Numbered from the stretch's first letter, positions 52,845 to 62,181 are shown. The stretch: DNA of 64,000 bases from Atopobiaceae bacterium (GCA_022483015.1 JAKVOB010000001.1:682001-746000); one strand, 5' to 3'. The notes: a model not told the origin generated them from the sequence alone. Program-made: numbers and translations.

Positions 52845-53192
52845 TAACCTAGCGAATCACTAGGAATTATCAAGCTACGATACGAGAGGGGTAGAGTCCA
52901 TGACCAGCCACACGTCCAACAAACGCGACGTCTTCATGGTTGGCAGGCTCCCCCTATGCTATGGCCATTTTCGTATCGAACGAATGATGTGCTCCCGGAT
53001 GTGTTGTTCGACTCATCGCTAGTCGGTGCATCCGGGAGAAGAGACGAAGTGCTCGCGGCCGCTGGTCGGCGCGCGTCTTCGTCTACGGTTCCCTCCCCAG
53101 ACAACTCAGGTGTCGGATGAGCGAGTCGCGCCCATCGACAAACGGTAGAGAAGGAGCGAAGCGACACGCCTCGCGTGGGCAGTCGCAGCTAT
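52845..53192 (+). promoter_or_regulatory. long structured 5' leader of the met-nif-like operon (candidate riboswitch)
   Basis: About 350 nt without a gene, rich in nested stems. CCTAG 52848/CTAGG 52860. An 8-bp stem CGATACGA 52878-52885 with TCGTATCG 52971-52978, enclosing CCATGA 52898/TCATGG 52934 and ACGTC 52912/GACGT 52927. A 10-bp stem 52992-53001 with 53029-53038, holding CGACT/AGTCG. An 8-bp stem 53042-53049 with 53077-53084. Then GCGAC/GTCGC (53161/53182), around the ribosome-binding region. I could not match it to SAM-I, SAM-IV, SAM-VI, cobalamin or T-box consensus from memory. It may sense a metabolite of the pathway. Confidence 0.5.
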
Positions 53193-54053
53193 ATGAAGCC
53201 ATACATACAGATTCATGACCTACACAAGTCATTCGATACGAACAAGGGCCGCATCGAGGTTCTCAAGGGTGTTGACCTGCAGATAGCTCGTGGTGAGATA
53301 TTCGGGATCGTGGGTTTCTCTGGTGCAGGCAAGTCGACGCTCGCGCGCTGCATCAACCATCTCGAGACCCCTGATGCAGGTGACGTCCTTATCGACGGTG
53401 TCGACATCACCAGCCTCGATGCCGCCAGCCTGCGGGCCGAGCGGCAGAAGGTCGCCATGATCTTCCAGAACTTCAACCTCTTCTCGTCCAAGACGGTCTA
53501 CGGCAACATCGCCTATCCCCTGAGAATCGTCGGGACGAAGAAGGACGAGGTGGACGCTCGCGTACGGGAGGCAGCCAGCTTCGTGGGCCTCGGGGATAAG
53601 CTCCCGGCCTATCCGGGCGGTCTCTCCGGTGGCCAGAAGCAGCGTGTGGGAATCGCCCGTGCCATCATCTCGAAGCCCGACGTGCTCCTCTCTGACGAAG
53701 CGACCTCGGCGCTCGACCCGCAGACCACGATCCAGATTCTCGACCTGCTCAAGCGCATCAACCGCGAGACGGGCATCACCATCGTCATGATCACCCACGA
53801 GCTTGATGCCATTCGATATACCTGCCACAACATGGCTGTCCTCGAGGAGGGGAAGGTCATCGAGCAAGGCGCGGTGGACGAGATCTTCTCGAACCCGCGG
53901 AGCCGTACGGGCGCTCTGTTCGCGAAGGTCTTTCGCAGCCTCCAGTCAGTCCCCGTCCGTGCCGAGGCCATGCGTGGCCCGGTCGTCGAGCGGAGGCATC
54001 AGGACCCGTCGGCACGAGAGGCGCGTGGCACCCTCGAGGCGGTCGGCGCATGA
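53193..54053 (+). CDS. metN: methionine-type ABC transporter ATPase, lacking the NIL domain
   Basis: A 286-residue ATPase of the MetN family: Walker A GFSGAGKST, the Q-loop MIFQNFNLFSSKTVYGNIAY, signature LSGGQKQRVGIARAI and SDEATSALDPQTT. MetN is usually about 340 residues with a C-terminal NIL/ACT-like domain that binds methionine and shuts transport; this copy ends about 50 residues after the ATPase core with a charged tail, so that control seems lost. ATG 53193 has no close ribosome-binding site; AAGGAG at 53151 would be brought near if the 53161-53186 hairpin folds. GTG 53175 in frame is an alternative. It overlaps metI by 4 nt. Confidence 0.9.
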   Translation: MKPYIQIHDLHKSFDTNKGRIEVLKGVDLQIARGEIFGIVGFSGAGKSTLARCINHLETPDAGDVLIDGVDITSLDAASLRAERQKVAMIFQNFNLFSSKTVYGNIAYPLRIVGTKKDEVDARVREAASFVGLGDKLPAYPGGLSGGQKQRVGIARAIISKPDVLLSDEATSALDPQTTIQILDLLKRINRETGITIVMITHELDAIRYTCHNMAVLEEGKVIEQGAVDEIFSNPRSRTGALFAKVFRSLQSVPVRAEAMRGPVVERRHQDPSAREARGTLEAVGA

Positions 54054-54760
54054 GCCTTCTCAAGTATCCGTTGTGGGAGGTGGTCGCGCACTCCTTCAGC
54101 GCGGATGTCTGGTCCGTCATCATCCCGGCAATCGGCGAAACGCTCTATATGGCACTCCTCGCCTCACTCATCATGCTCGTGGGTGGCATCCTCGTGGGAT
54201 TGGCTCTCATGCTCACGAATCCCAATGGGCTTCTCCCCGTGAAGCCGGTGCATGCGGTGGTGGGGACCTTCATCAACATCCTGCGCTCCCTGCCGGAGAT
54301 GGTCATGATCATCCTCATGATTCCCGTGACGCAGCTGCTGTTTGGCCAGTCGTATGGATCGAACTCGTGCATCATCGCGGTCTCGGCCTGCTGCATTCCC
54401 TTCTATGCCCGCATCGTCGAGAGCTCCCTGCTTGAGGTCGACCGAGGTGCCATCGATGCCGCCAGGTCGATGGGGAGCACCAATGCCCAGATCGTGTTCG
54501 GTGTCATCATCCCCGAGACCCTTCCCTCGCTCACGCGAGGCTTCACCACTGCCATCATCTCGGTGATCTCGATGACGGCCCTGTCGGGTATGTTCGGCGC
54601 GGGAGGCCTGGGAGATATAGCCGTGCGCTTTGGCTACCAGCGCTTCCAGCACGACGTGCTTCTCGCGGCGGTCTACGCACTGCTCGTGATCGTCTCGGTC
54701 GTGCAGATAGCGGGCAACGTCTGCTCCCGTGCCGAGCTGCGCCGTCGGGCCCTCGTGTGA
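54050..54760 (+). CDS. metI: methionine-type ABC transporter permease
   Basis: A 236-residue permease with five membrane segments, matching MetI: YMALLASLIMLVGGILVGLA, FINILRSLPEMVMIILMIPV and the coupling loop (VDRGAIDAARSMGSTNAQIV), ending with SGMFGAGGLGDIAVRFGYQR. It moves D/L-methionine or a related small sulfur compound with MetN and MetQ. The start overlaps the metN stop (ATGA). A 87-nt gap with nothing recognisable separates it from metQ. Confidence 0.93.
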   Translation: MSLLKYPLWEVVAHSFSADVWSVIIPAIGETLYMALLASLIMLVGGILVGLALMLTNPNGLLPVKPVHAVVGTFINILRSLPEMVMIILMIPVTQLLFGQSYGSNSCIIAVSACCIPFYARIVESSLLEVDRGAIDAARSMGSTNAQIVFGVIIPETLPSLTRGFTTAIISVISMTALSGMFGAGGLGDIAVRFGYQRFQHDVLLAAVYALLVIVSVVQIAGNVCSRAELRRRALV

Positions 54761-54847
54761 GGGAGCCCTCCCGAGCATCCCATCACCGTCTCTGGCATCA
54801 CATCAATTCGCTATTAATCGGTCCATCACTTGGATAAGGAAACCTCC

Positions 54848-55753
54848 ATGTCAAATCACACTTCGTTTACATCTGCCAACGTCCTTCTTACTCGACGTGA
54901 CTTCACACGACTGGCTATCGGTGCGCTGGGCCTCACGGCACTCTCCGGCTGCTCTTCCGCGGACGCGTCCGCTCCCGGCACGGCTGCTGCGACTGCGGCG
55001 GCCACCTATCCCATCACCAAGGCTTCGGATGGCACGTACGTGCTCAAGGCCATTGCTGATGCCACGCCCCACGCCGAGATCCTCGCCTATGCAGCGCCGG
55101 CCCTCGCGGCTGATGGCATCACCGTCGATCTCGTCTCCACAGCCCCGGACGACACCCTCAACCAAAGGACCGAGGACGGCGAGATCGACTTCAACTATGA
55201 CCAGCATGTCCCCTACCTCAACGAGTGGAACCAGAAGAACGCGGGCGACCTGGTGAGCGCCGGCAACATCCACGTGGAGCCCATCACCGCCTACTCGGAC
55301 ACGTACGCAACCACGGCCGACGTGCCCGATGATGCCAAGGTGGCCATTCCCAACAACGCGACCAACGAGTACCGGGCCCTCAAGATCCTCGAGGACAACG
55401 GCTTCATCGTCCTGTCCGATGCGTCGAAGGACAGCCTGTCGGCCTCCAAGGAGGACATCACCACATACGTGAGACCGGTCGAGATCGTCGAGCTTGATGC
55501 CGCCCAGATCATTCCCACCCGGGAGAGCTTCGACCTCTACATCACCAATACCAACCGCTACATCGAGTCAGGTATCACTGCCAACAAGCTCTTCAGCGAG
55601 AGTGCCGACAGCCCCTACGCGAACGTCGTCGTGGTGCGTCCTGAGAACAAGGACAACGAAGCCATCACGAAGCTCGTCGAGGTGCTGCGCTCCGACGACG
55701 TGAAGGGATTCATCGAGCAGAAGTACAACGGCGCTGTGGTCCCGTCCGCCTAG
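54848..55753 (+). CDS. metQ: NlpA/MetQ-type substrate-binding lipoprotein with a Tat-like signal
   Basis: A 301-residue NLPA-family binding protein. The N-terminus has a twin-arginine pattern (TRRDFTRLAIGALGLTALSG) ending in lipobox LSGC, Cys at residue 35, so it may be exported folded through Tat and then lipidated. The mature part (TPHAEILAYAAPALAADGIT, EIDFNYDQHVPYLNEW, VAIPNNATNEYRALKILEDN) is typical of methionine-binding proteins. ATG 54848 has AAGGA upstream. The nifD-like gene begins only 41 nt later with its own ribosome-binding site, linking uptake to the reductase. Confidence 0.9.
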   Translation: MSNHTSFTSANVLLTRRDFTRLAIGALGLTALSGCSSADASAPGTAAATAAATYPITKASDGTYVLKAIADATPHAEILAYAAPALAADGITVDLVSTAPDDTLNQRTEDGEIDFNYDQHVPYLNEWNQKNAGDLVSAGNIHVEPITAYSDTYATTADVPDDAKVAIPNNATNEYRALKILEDNGFIVLSDASKDSLSASKEDITTYVRPVEIVELDAAQIIPTRESFDLYITNTNRYIESGITANKLFSESADSPYANVVVVRPENKDNEAITKLVEVLRSDDVKGFIEQKYNGAVVPSA

Positions 55754-55794
55754 ACGGCCCATCGCTTCGTCCATCTCACGCGAAAGGAGAGACC

Positions 55795-57279
55795 ATGCCT
55801 GCACAGGGCATCAACCTCGAGTTGGCGGCGGTACCCGTCCGCGAGGTCCGCATCAACTCGGTGACGAGCTACCAAGGGAGTGCTGCTGACCTCGTCCATG
55901 ATGCGCGCCAAGGCTGCGTCAAGGATTCCGGTCGTTCGTTCAGCCAGTGCCTGGGATGCTCGACCACCAAGGCTGCCTGCATGACCGTCCTCATCCAGGA
56001 CGGTGCCGTGATCAGCCATGGGCCAGTCGGCTGCTCCTCATGTCTGAGCGGCTATGACTTCACCTATCGGGTGAACGCCCCCCTACGTGGCGTGAAGCAT
56101 CCCACGACCAGGCACATCTACTCCACCAACCTCAAGGAGACTGACACCGTCTATGGGGGAGGGGCCAAGCTGGCGCGCACGATTCGCGAGGCGTATGAGC
56201 GCTCGGGTCATCCCCACGCTATCTTCGTGCTCACCACCTGCGCGGCAGGCATCATCGGCGACGATGTCGAGAGCATCTGCAGCGAGGCCGAGGAGCGAAT
56301 CGGCGTTCCCGTGGTTGCGATCTTCTGCGAGGGATTTCGTTCCAAGGTCTGGACCAGCGGATTCGATGCTGCTTACCATGGCATCGCCCGCAAGCTAATC
56401 AAGCCCGCGCGCGAGCGTCGTGACTTCGTCAACGTCATCAACTTCTGGGGCAGCGATGTCTTCGGGAAGTGGCTCGAGCCCTTTGGGGTCAAGCCCAACT
56501 ACATCACGCCCTACTCGACGGTCAACACGCTCGAGCATGCGAGCGAGGCACGTGCGACCATCCAGGCCTGCTCGTCGCTCGGCTCCTATCTGGGTGCGGT
56601 TCTCGAGCAGGACTTTGGCGTCCCCGAGGTCCAGACGGCCCCTCCCTACGGCATCAGGCAGACCGAGAGATGGTTCGAGGAGCTGGGCCGCATCCTGGGC
56701 CAACCTGACGTGGCTGCTCGAGTCGTGGAGGAGCGTCGTGAGAGATACCTTCCCCAGATCGAGGAGCTACGCCACCAGCTCGCAGGCAAGCGCGCCTACG
56801 TCGCTGCCGGGGCAAGCCATGGGCACGCGCTCATAGCCGTTCTGCGGGAGCTGGGCCTTGACGTGGCGGGCACGTTCATCTTCCACCACGATGTCACCTA
56901 CGACAACCACAACACGGAGGCCGACCTGCTTGGTCATGACGTGAGCGACTATGGCGACATCCCTCATTACAACGTGTGCAACAAGCAGGAGTACGAGCTC
57001 GTCAACATGCTCTCGCGCCTGCGGCCCGACGTGTTCATCGCGCGTCATGGCGGCATGACGTTGTGGGGTGCTCGCTTTGGCATACCCACCCTGCTCATCG
57101 GTGACGAGCATTACATGATGGGCTACGAGGGGCTCGTGCGCTATGGGAGAAGGCTCGTAGAGACGGTCGAGAACGATGAGTTCGTCGAGAACCTGTCACA
57201 GCATGCGATTAACCCCTACACGAAGTGGTGGTACGAGCAGCCGACAGACACGTTCCTCAAGGGAGGCGCATCAAGGTGA
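55795..57279 (+). CDS. nitrogenase-like component 1, NifD-type subunit
   Basis: A 494-residue oxidoreductase/nitrogenase component 1 protein. P-cluster-type cysteines are present: C55 (LGCSTTKAAC), C80 (SHGPVGCSSC) and C149 (TTCAAGIIGDD), matching NifD C62/C88/C154. C259 (QACSSLGSYLGAVLEQDFGV) aligns with the FeMo-co ligand C275. The region expected to hold the second ligand His442 (RFGIPTLLIGDEHYMMGYEG) has no His at that position, the nearest being H439. Extra Cys (C41, C52, C62, C83) cluster near the N-terminus. It probably forms an alpha2beta2 reductase with the next gene. A group IV nitrogenase-like enzyme fits better than Nif, Vnf or Anf. Confidence 0.85.
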   Translation: MPAQGINLELAAVPVREVRINSVTSYQGSAADLVHDARQGCVKDSGRSFSQCLGCSTTKAACMTVLIQDGAVISHGPVGCSSCLSGYDFTYRVNAPLRGVKHPTTRHIYSTNLKETDTVYGGGAKLARTIREAYERSGHPHAIFVLTTCAAGIIGDDVESICSEAEERIGVPVVAIFCEGFRSKVWTSGFDAAYHGIARKLIKPARERRDFVNVINFWGSDVFGKWLEPFGVKPNYITPYSTVNTLEHASEARATIQACSSLGSYLGAVLEQDFGVPEVQTAPPYGIRQTERWFEELGRILGQPDVAARVVEERRERYLPQIEELRHQLAGKRAYVAAGASHGHALIAVLRELGLDVAGTFIFHHDVTYDNHNTEADLLGHDVSDYGDIPHYNVCNKQEYELVNMLSRLRPDVFIARHGGMTLWGARFGIPTLLIGDEHYMMGYEGLVRYGRRLVETVENDEFVENLSQHAINPYTKWWYEQPTDTFLKGGASR

Positions 57280-58625
57280 GTAAACAAGAGGCGGGCGTGA
57301 TCGAACAGGGGCGCTACACGTGTGCCATCGGGGCCCTCGAGACGGTTGCCGCCATCCCACATGCGATGCCCATCCTGCACTCGGGCCCAGGCTGTGGCGA
57401 GATGCAGCAGGGCTTCTTCGGCAACGTGGGCGGTTACGCCGACGTCAACACCACGCCCTGCACCAACTTCACCGAGCGTGAGGTCGTCTTTGGTGGGGTC
57501 GACCGGTTGCGCGAGAACATCGCCAACGCCTCCAAGGTCCTCGACTCGGACCTCCAGGTGGTGCTCACGGGCTGTACCGCGGGCATCGTGGGCGACGACG
57601 TCGAGAGCGTGGTCGAGGAGTTCCGTGAGCAAGGTCAGCCGATCGTCTCGGTCGAGACTCCCGGCTTCAAGAGCAGCAACTTTGAGGCGCACAGTGTGGT
57701 GGTCAACGCCATCATCGATCAGTACGTCGATGCGACGGCGAACGACGCGACGGTCCGCAGTGAGAGGGCATGCGTCAACCTGTTCGCGTCCATCCCCATG
57801 CAGGACCCCCTCTGGAAGGGAAACCTGCGCGAGTACAAGCGGCTTCTCGAGGGCATCGGCCTCAAGGTGCACGTGCTGTTCGGCATGGAGAGCGCCGGCG
57901 TGGCCGAGTGGCGCCAGATTCCGCAGGCGAATTTCAACGTGCTCGTCTCGCCATGGTATGGCCTGCCGATCGTGCGTCACCTGGAGCAGCTCTATGGCCA
58001 GCCCTTCGTGCAATTTCCCCACGTGCCCATCGGGGCCAACGAGGCGGAGGCCTTCCTGCGGAGCGTGCTTGATGCAGCGCAGGACAACGATGCTGGCCTG
58101 GACCTCGATGCTGCGGAGCATTTCATCACGTGCGAGCGTGCCTCCTACTACGAGGCTCTCGACACGCTCGCCGTGTTCCTGCTGGAGTTCCGTTACGGAC
58201 TGCCTGTCTTCGCCCACATCATCCACGATGCGGGCTATGTCGTAGGCATGTCTCGGTTCCTGCTGCATGAGACCGGCATCGTGCCAACGGAGCAGTTTGT
58301 GGTCGACGGCACGCCCAAAAGGTTCCAGGGCGCCATTCGTGCGGACCTTGCCGCGACGTCAGACAAGCGGACCATTCCCCTCACGTTCGAGCCGGATGCC
58401 GGGCACGTGCAGGACCTCATCCGTGACATCACCCATGAGGGACGTGGCCTTGTCATCGGCAGCGGCTGGGACAGGGAGCTTGCTCGCGAGAAGGGCTACG
58501 ATTTCCTCTCTGCGGCCGTACCCTCGCCCTATCGGCTCAATCTGACCACCAACTACGTTGGCTTCACCGGGGGCCTGCGTCTCATCGAGGACGTCTACAA
58601 CGGCGTCCTGGCGACGTACCGATAG
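57276..58625 (+). CDS. nitrogenase-like component 1, NifK-type subunit
   Basis: A 449-residue partner subunit, shorter than NifK (about 520). The P-cluster-type cysteines C16 (GRYTCAIGALE), C40 (LHSGPGCGEMQ) and C100 (LTGCTAGIVGDD) match NifK C70/C95/C153. TNFTEREVVFGGVDRLRENI is a strong NifK/NifE signature. The long N-terminal arm of NifK is missing. It starts at GTG 57276, overlapping the nifD-like stop (GTGA), with GGGAGG upstream, so the two subunits are coupled and probably equimolar. With NifD-like it would form the catalytic reductase fed by the NifH-like protein. Confidence 0.85.
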   Translation: MSKQEAGVIEQGRYTCAIGALETVAAIPHAMPILHSGPGCGEMQQGFFGNVGGYADVNTTPCTNFTEREVVFGGVDRLRENIANASKVLDSDLQVVLTGCTAGIVGDDVESVVEEFREQGQPIVSVETPGFKSSNFEAHSVVVNAIIDQYVDATANDATVRSERACVNLFASIPMQDPLWKGNLREYKRLLEGIGLKVHVLFGMESAGVAEWRQIPQANFNVLVSPWYGLPIVRHLEQLYGQPFVQFPHVPIGANEAEAFLRSVLDAAQDNDAGLDLDAAEHFITCERASYYEALDTLAVFLLEFRYGLPVFAHIIHDAGYVVGMSRFLLHETGIVPTEQFVVDGTPKRFQGAIRADLAATSDKRTIPLTFEPDAGHVQDLIRDITHEGRGLVIGSGWDRELAREKGYDFLSAAVPSPYRLNLTTNYVGFTGGLRLIEDVYNGVLATYR

Positions 58626-58639
58626 GGGAGGTGGTACGC

Positions 58640-59005
58640 GTGGCAGATGGCGGGAGGCATCGCGTGGCGGTTGCTAGCAGCAATGGCGACTACGTCGATG
58701 AGCACTTTGGCAATGCCTTGTACTACCAGGTCTACGACAGCGACGGGCACGGATGGTCCTTCGTGGAGACGCGCAAGTCGCGTCCGGGATGCGGTGGTCC
58801 CGGGGGCTGTGGGGGAGGGGCCTGCCTGCTGTCCGAGACGCTCGCGGACTGCGAGGCGGTTTTCGTGCTGAGAATCGGCCCCTCTGCGGCGGTTTCCGCC
58901 GCGCGTGCGGGGCTTCGCGTGTTCGAGGCGGGAGGCCCTGTGGATGACATGCTCGACTACGTGTTTGCCAACGGGTTGCTTGACGACACTGGGGAGGTGA
59001 TGTGA
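58640..59005 (+). CDS. NifX/NifB-C-terminal-like cofactor carrier protein
   Basis: A 121-residue protein of the dinitrogenase iron-molybdenum-cofactor biosynthesis family, which carries NifB-co or FeMo-co. It has VAVASSNGDYVDEHFGNALY at the start and AARAGLRVFEAGGPVDDML near the end. Between them is a dense Cys/Gly segment (RPGCGGPGGCGGGACLLSET) that could hold a metal cluster. GTG 58640 is preferred over GTG 58631 by spacing to GGAGGT. It sits between the nifK-like and nifB-like genes, the right place to hand a cofactor from the radical-SAM maturase to the reductase. Confidence 0.82.
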   Translation: MADGGRHRVAVASSNGDYVDEHFGNALYYQVYDSDGHGWSFVETRKSRPGCGGPGGCGGGACLLSETLADCEAVFVLRIGPSAAVSAARAGLRVFEAGGPVDDMLDYVFANGLLDDTGEVM

Positions 59006-59006
59006 G

Positions 59007-59882
59007 ATGGCGCATACGCTCGAGGAGCTCTCGCTCCTGCACCCCTGCTTCGCGCAGGGAGGCCTCAACGACAAGGGACGTATCCACCTGCCTGTGAGCC
59101 CGGGATGCAACATCCAGTGCAAGTTCTGCGTACGCAAGATTGATGACGAGGCACAGGCGCCGGGTGTCTCGGCAGACATCATCACGCCGCAGGAGGCTGC
59201 CGATGCGGTCGCGCGTGCCGTGGCGGCTGAGCCTGGCATCACGGTGGCGGGCATCGCGGGCCCTGGGGACACGCTCGCAAGCCCTCATGCCCTCGAGACC
59301 TTCCGTCTCGTCAAGAGGCGGTTTCCCAATATGCTTGCCTGCATGAGTACCAATGGTCTCATGCTCCCCGACAAGGTCGACGAGATCGTCGAGGTGGGCG
59401 TCGACACGCTTACCGTGACCGTCAACGCGGTCGATCCTGCCATCCAGGAACAAATCTGCTCGCACGCGATCTATCACGGCAGAACCTACACGGGCACCGA
59501 TGCCGCGAGGCTGCTCATCACCAACCAGCTCGAGGGCATCCGCGCGGCGAGCGCGGCGGGCATCACCGTGAAGGTGAACACCGTGCTCGTGCCTGAGATT
59601 AACGCTGACCACGTGCCCGAGGTCGCGCGGTCGGTCGCAGACGCAGGCGCAAGCCTATACAACATCATCCCGCTCATTCCACAAGGCGAGCTCGCCTGGT
59701 GTTCCACGCCAGACTGCGCACTCCTAGGCAGGCTTCGCGTCGAGGCGGGTGAGTGCCTGCAGGTGTTCTGTCACTGCCAGAGGTGTCGCGCCGACGCGGT
59801 CGGCATCCTCGGCGGGACGGACATCTCGCGCAGGGTCTATGCTCGGCCGATTCGGGCGGAGCAGACCTTCTCGCACGGCTAG
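59007..59882 (+). CDS. NifB-like radical SAM cofactor maturase
   Basis: A 291-residue radical SAM protein with the NifB layout: HPCF at residues 12-15, SPGCNIQCKFCVRK with the CX3CX2C cluster (C34, C38, C41), AGPGDTLASP, TLTVTVNAVDP and the C-terminal FCHCQRCRADAVGILG that binds the K2-type cluster. NifB fuses two [4Fe-4S] clusters into the 8Fe-9S-C precursor NifB-co. It has no NifX domain fused; that domain is encoded just upstream. Its presence implies the reductase carries a carbide-containing Fe-S cofactor and not a simple [4Fe-4S]. One base separates it from the upstream gene. Confidence 0.9.
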   Translation: MAHTLEELSLLHPCFAQGGLNDKGRIHLPVSPGCNIQCKFCVRKIDDEAQAPGVSADIITPQEAADAVARAVAAEPGITVAGIAGPGDTLASPHALETFRLVKRRFPNMLACMSTNGLMLPDKVDEIVEVGVDTLTVTVNAVDPAIQEQICSHAIYHGRTYTGTDAARLLITNQLEGIRAASAAGITVKVNTVLVPEINADHVPEVARSVADAGASLYNIIPLIPQGELAWCSTPDCALLGRLRVEAGECLQVFCHCQRCRADAVGILGGTDISRRVYARPIRAEQTFSHG

Positions 59883-60815
<933 letters not shown>

Positions 60816-60953
60816 GGGTTGAGTCAGGGGGAGTGACGAGGGGGCATTGCGTTCGTCACGCCGCTCAGGCCGCTTTGTCCCGACATGGCGGAGAAATAGC
60901 AGCCCATGTCGGCTAGAGAGATTCGGTTGCTGTCGCTCGAGGGGGCCGTGCCA

Positions 60954-61241
60954 TCAGAGCACATAATCAAAACTCGATGGTAGTCGTCCTCGCTGCAAGT
61001 AGATTGGAGATGGTTTCGCTTCTTCTACAAGCCTGTTCTGCGAGAACCGGCTGGCTAGCTTCTCCACGTTGGTCATGTGGGTGTTACTTGGGGTGGCGAA
61101 GAGGCGGATTCGCTCGTCGATGGGTTTTAGAACATCCCATTGTCTCTCTGCATGTCTACCAAAAGCACCTCTGGTTTGATCGTGGTCGCAATCTCGTTGC
61201 CACAGAGGCCTTTTGGGAGGTGGCCGCAGCGCGGTGATGGC
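60954..61241 (-). pseudogene. decayed or start-less reading frame
   Basis: On the minus strand, 95 codons are open from the stop of the next gene to TGA 60956-60954, without a clear start codon. The translation contains stretches of ordinary composition (WDVLKPIDERIRLFATPSNT, NVEKLASRFSQNRLVEEAKP) unlike shadow frames. The region 60860-61140 also has lower GC than its neighbours. I do not recognise the family; it could be the tail of a lost gene. The rest of the 426-nt gap holds no feature beyond the hairpin at 60834-60859. Confidence 0.3.
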
Positions 61242-62181
61242 TCAGGCTTTACGTGGCGCGAACGCGGGGCGCAGTCCCGGGAAGCAGAACATGGCGGCGA
61301 CCACCCATATGAGCGCGCCAGCCGAGACCTCAAGGGCATACATGAGCGGGTCGATTCCAGGGATGAGCAGCGCCAGCAGCATGACGGCGCCGGCGGGTGG
61401 CAGCCAGGTGGCGAAGCCTGCCCAGATGCCCACGAGGATCACGAAGCCGAGAAGCCCGCAGGTGGCAAGCGGCACTCCGGCATCTGCCAGCAGGCGACAA
61501 CATGCGCCTGTCACGGCTGCGAGCACGAGCACGCCCACACCCCTCCAGGGGCGAAGCCGCAGCGTGAAGTCGGGGCGTGAGAACGTCGTGAATGCCACGA
61601 GCAGCGGTGGCACGGCGAAGAGCACGTTGCCGGTGAGGTAGGCGGGGGCCGAGAGCACGGCGAAGACCACGGACCTGCGGCCCCAGTAGGAGAGGGTGCG
61701 CACCATCGAGTCACGCAGGGGCTTGAAGCGGATCGGTTCGCGCATTCCCACATGCTCCAGCACGACCTGGCCCGCGCACACGAGTCCCACCATCACGACC
61801 ACGGCGGCAGGGTAGGTCCAACTGGTGGTTCCCAGGAGCACCGGCAGGATGGCGGCCGAGACCATGGGGCTCATGTCGGCACCGGCGACGTTCATCGCGA
61901 TGGCGCAGAACAGGTAACCCAGAAGCGCGCGTACCCAAAGCGACCCCGGGACGTAGAGGTTGAGCAGGATCCCAAAGACGGCTCCCGCTCCCATGAGCAC
62001 GAGCATGCGCGGGCCGGCTCACGTTCCATGCCTGGTGGGGGAGGATCCACGCACCGCAGAGGATGGCGGCCATCTCGGGGAAGAGGACCTCGGTCAGGCC
62101 CGTGACCTGCGCGATGCCGCACATGAGGGCTACGAAGGCGGCCGAGAGCGCAATGGGGAGCCAGCGGTCGCGCAGGGACAT
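61242..62181 (-). pseudogene. integral membrane protein gene with a +1 frameshift
   Basis: The start (MSLRDRWLPIALSAAFVALM, FPEMAAILCGAWILPHQAWN) runs from ATG 62181, then shifts frame near 62015 at CGGCCCGCG; one C fewer would join it to RMLVLMGAGAVFGILLNLYV and the rest, giving about 312 residues. The product has roughly eight hydrophobic segments in two similar halves, somewhat like HPP or FUSC-type membrane proteins, but I cannot assign a family. Either a sequence error in a C-run or a recent mutation explains the break. Confidence 0.6.

Noticed and set aside
52845-53192. SAM-I riboswitch upstream of metN
   Set aside because: ATCAAG and GAGAGG-like pieces occur near 52868-52890, but the GGCAACC block, the kink-turn and the P3/P4 order of SAM-I are missing.
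60977-61237. 86-codon plus-strand frame after nifH-like
   Set aside because: No ribosome-binding site or recognisable sequence; the opposite strand has a more protein-like reading.
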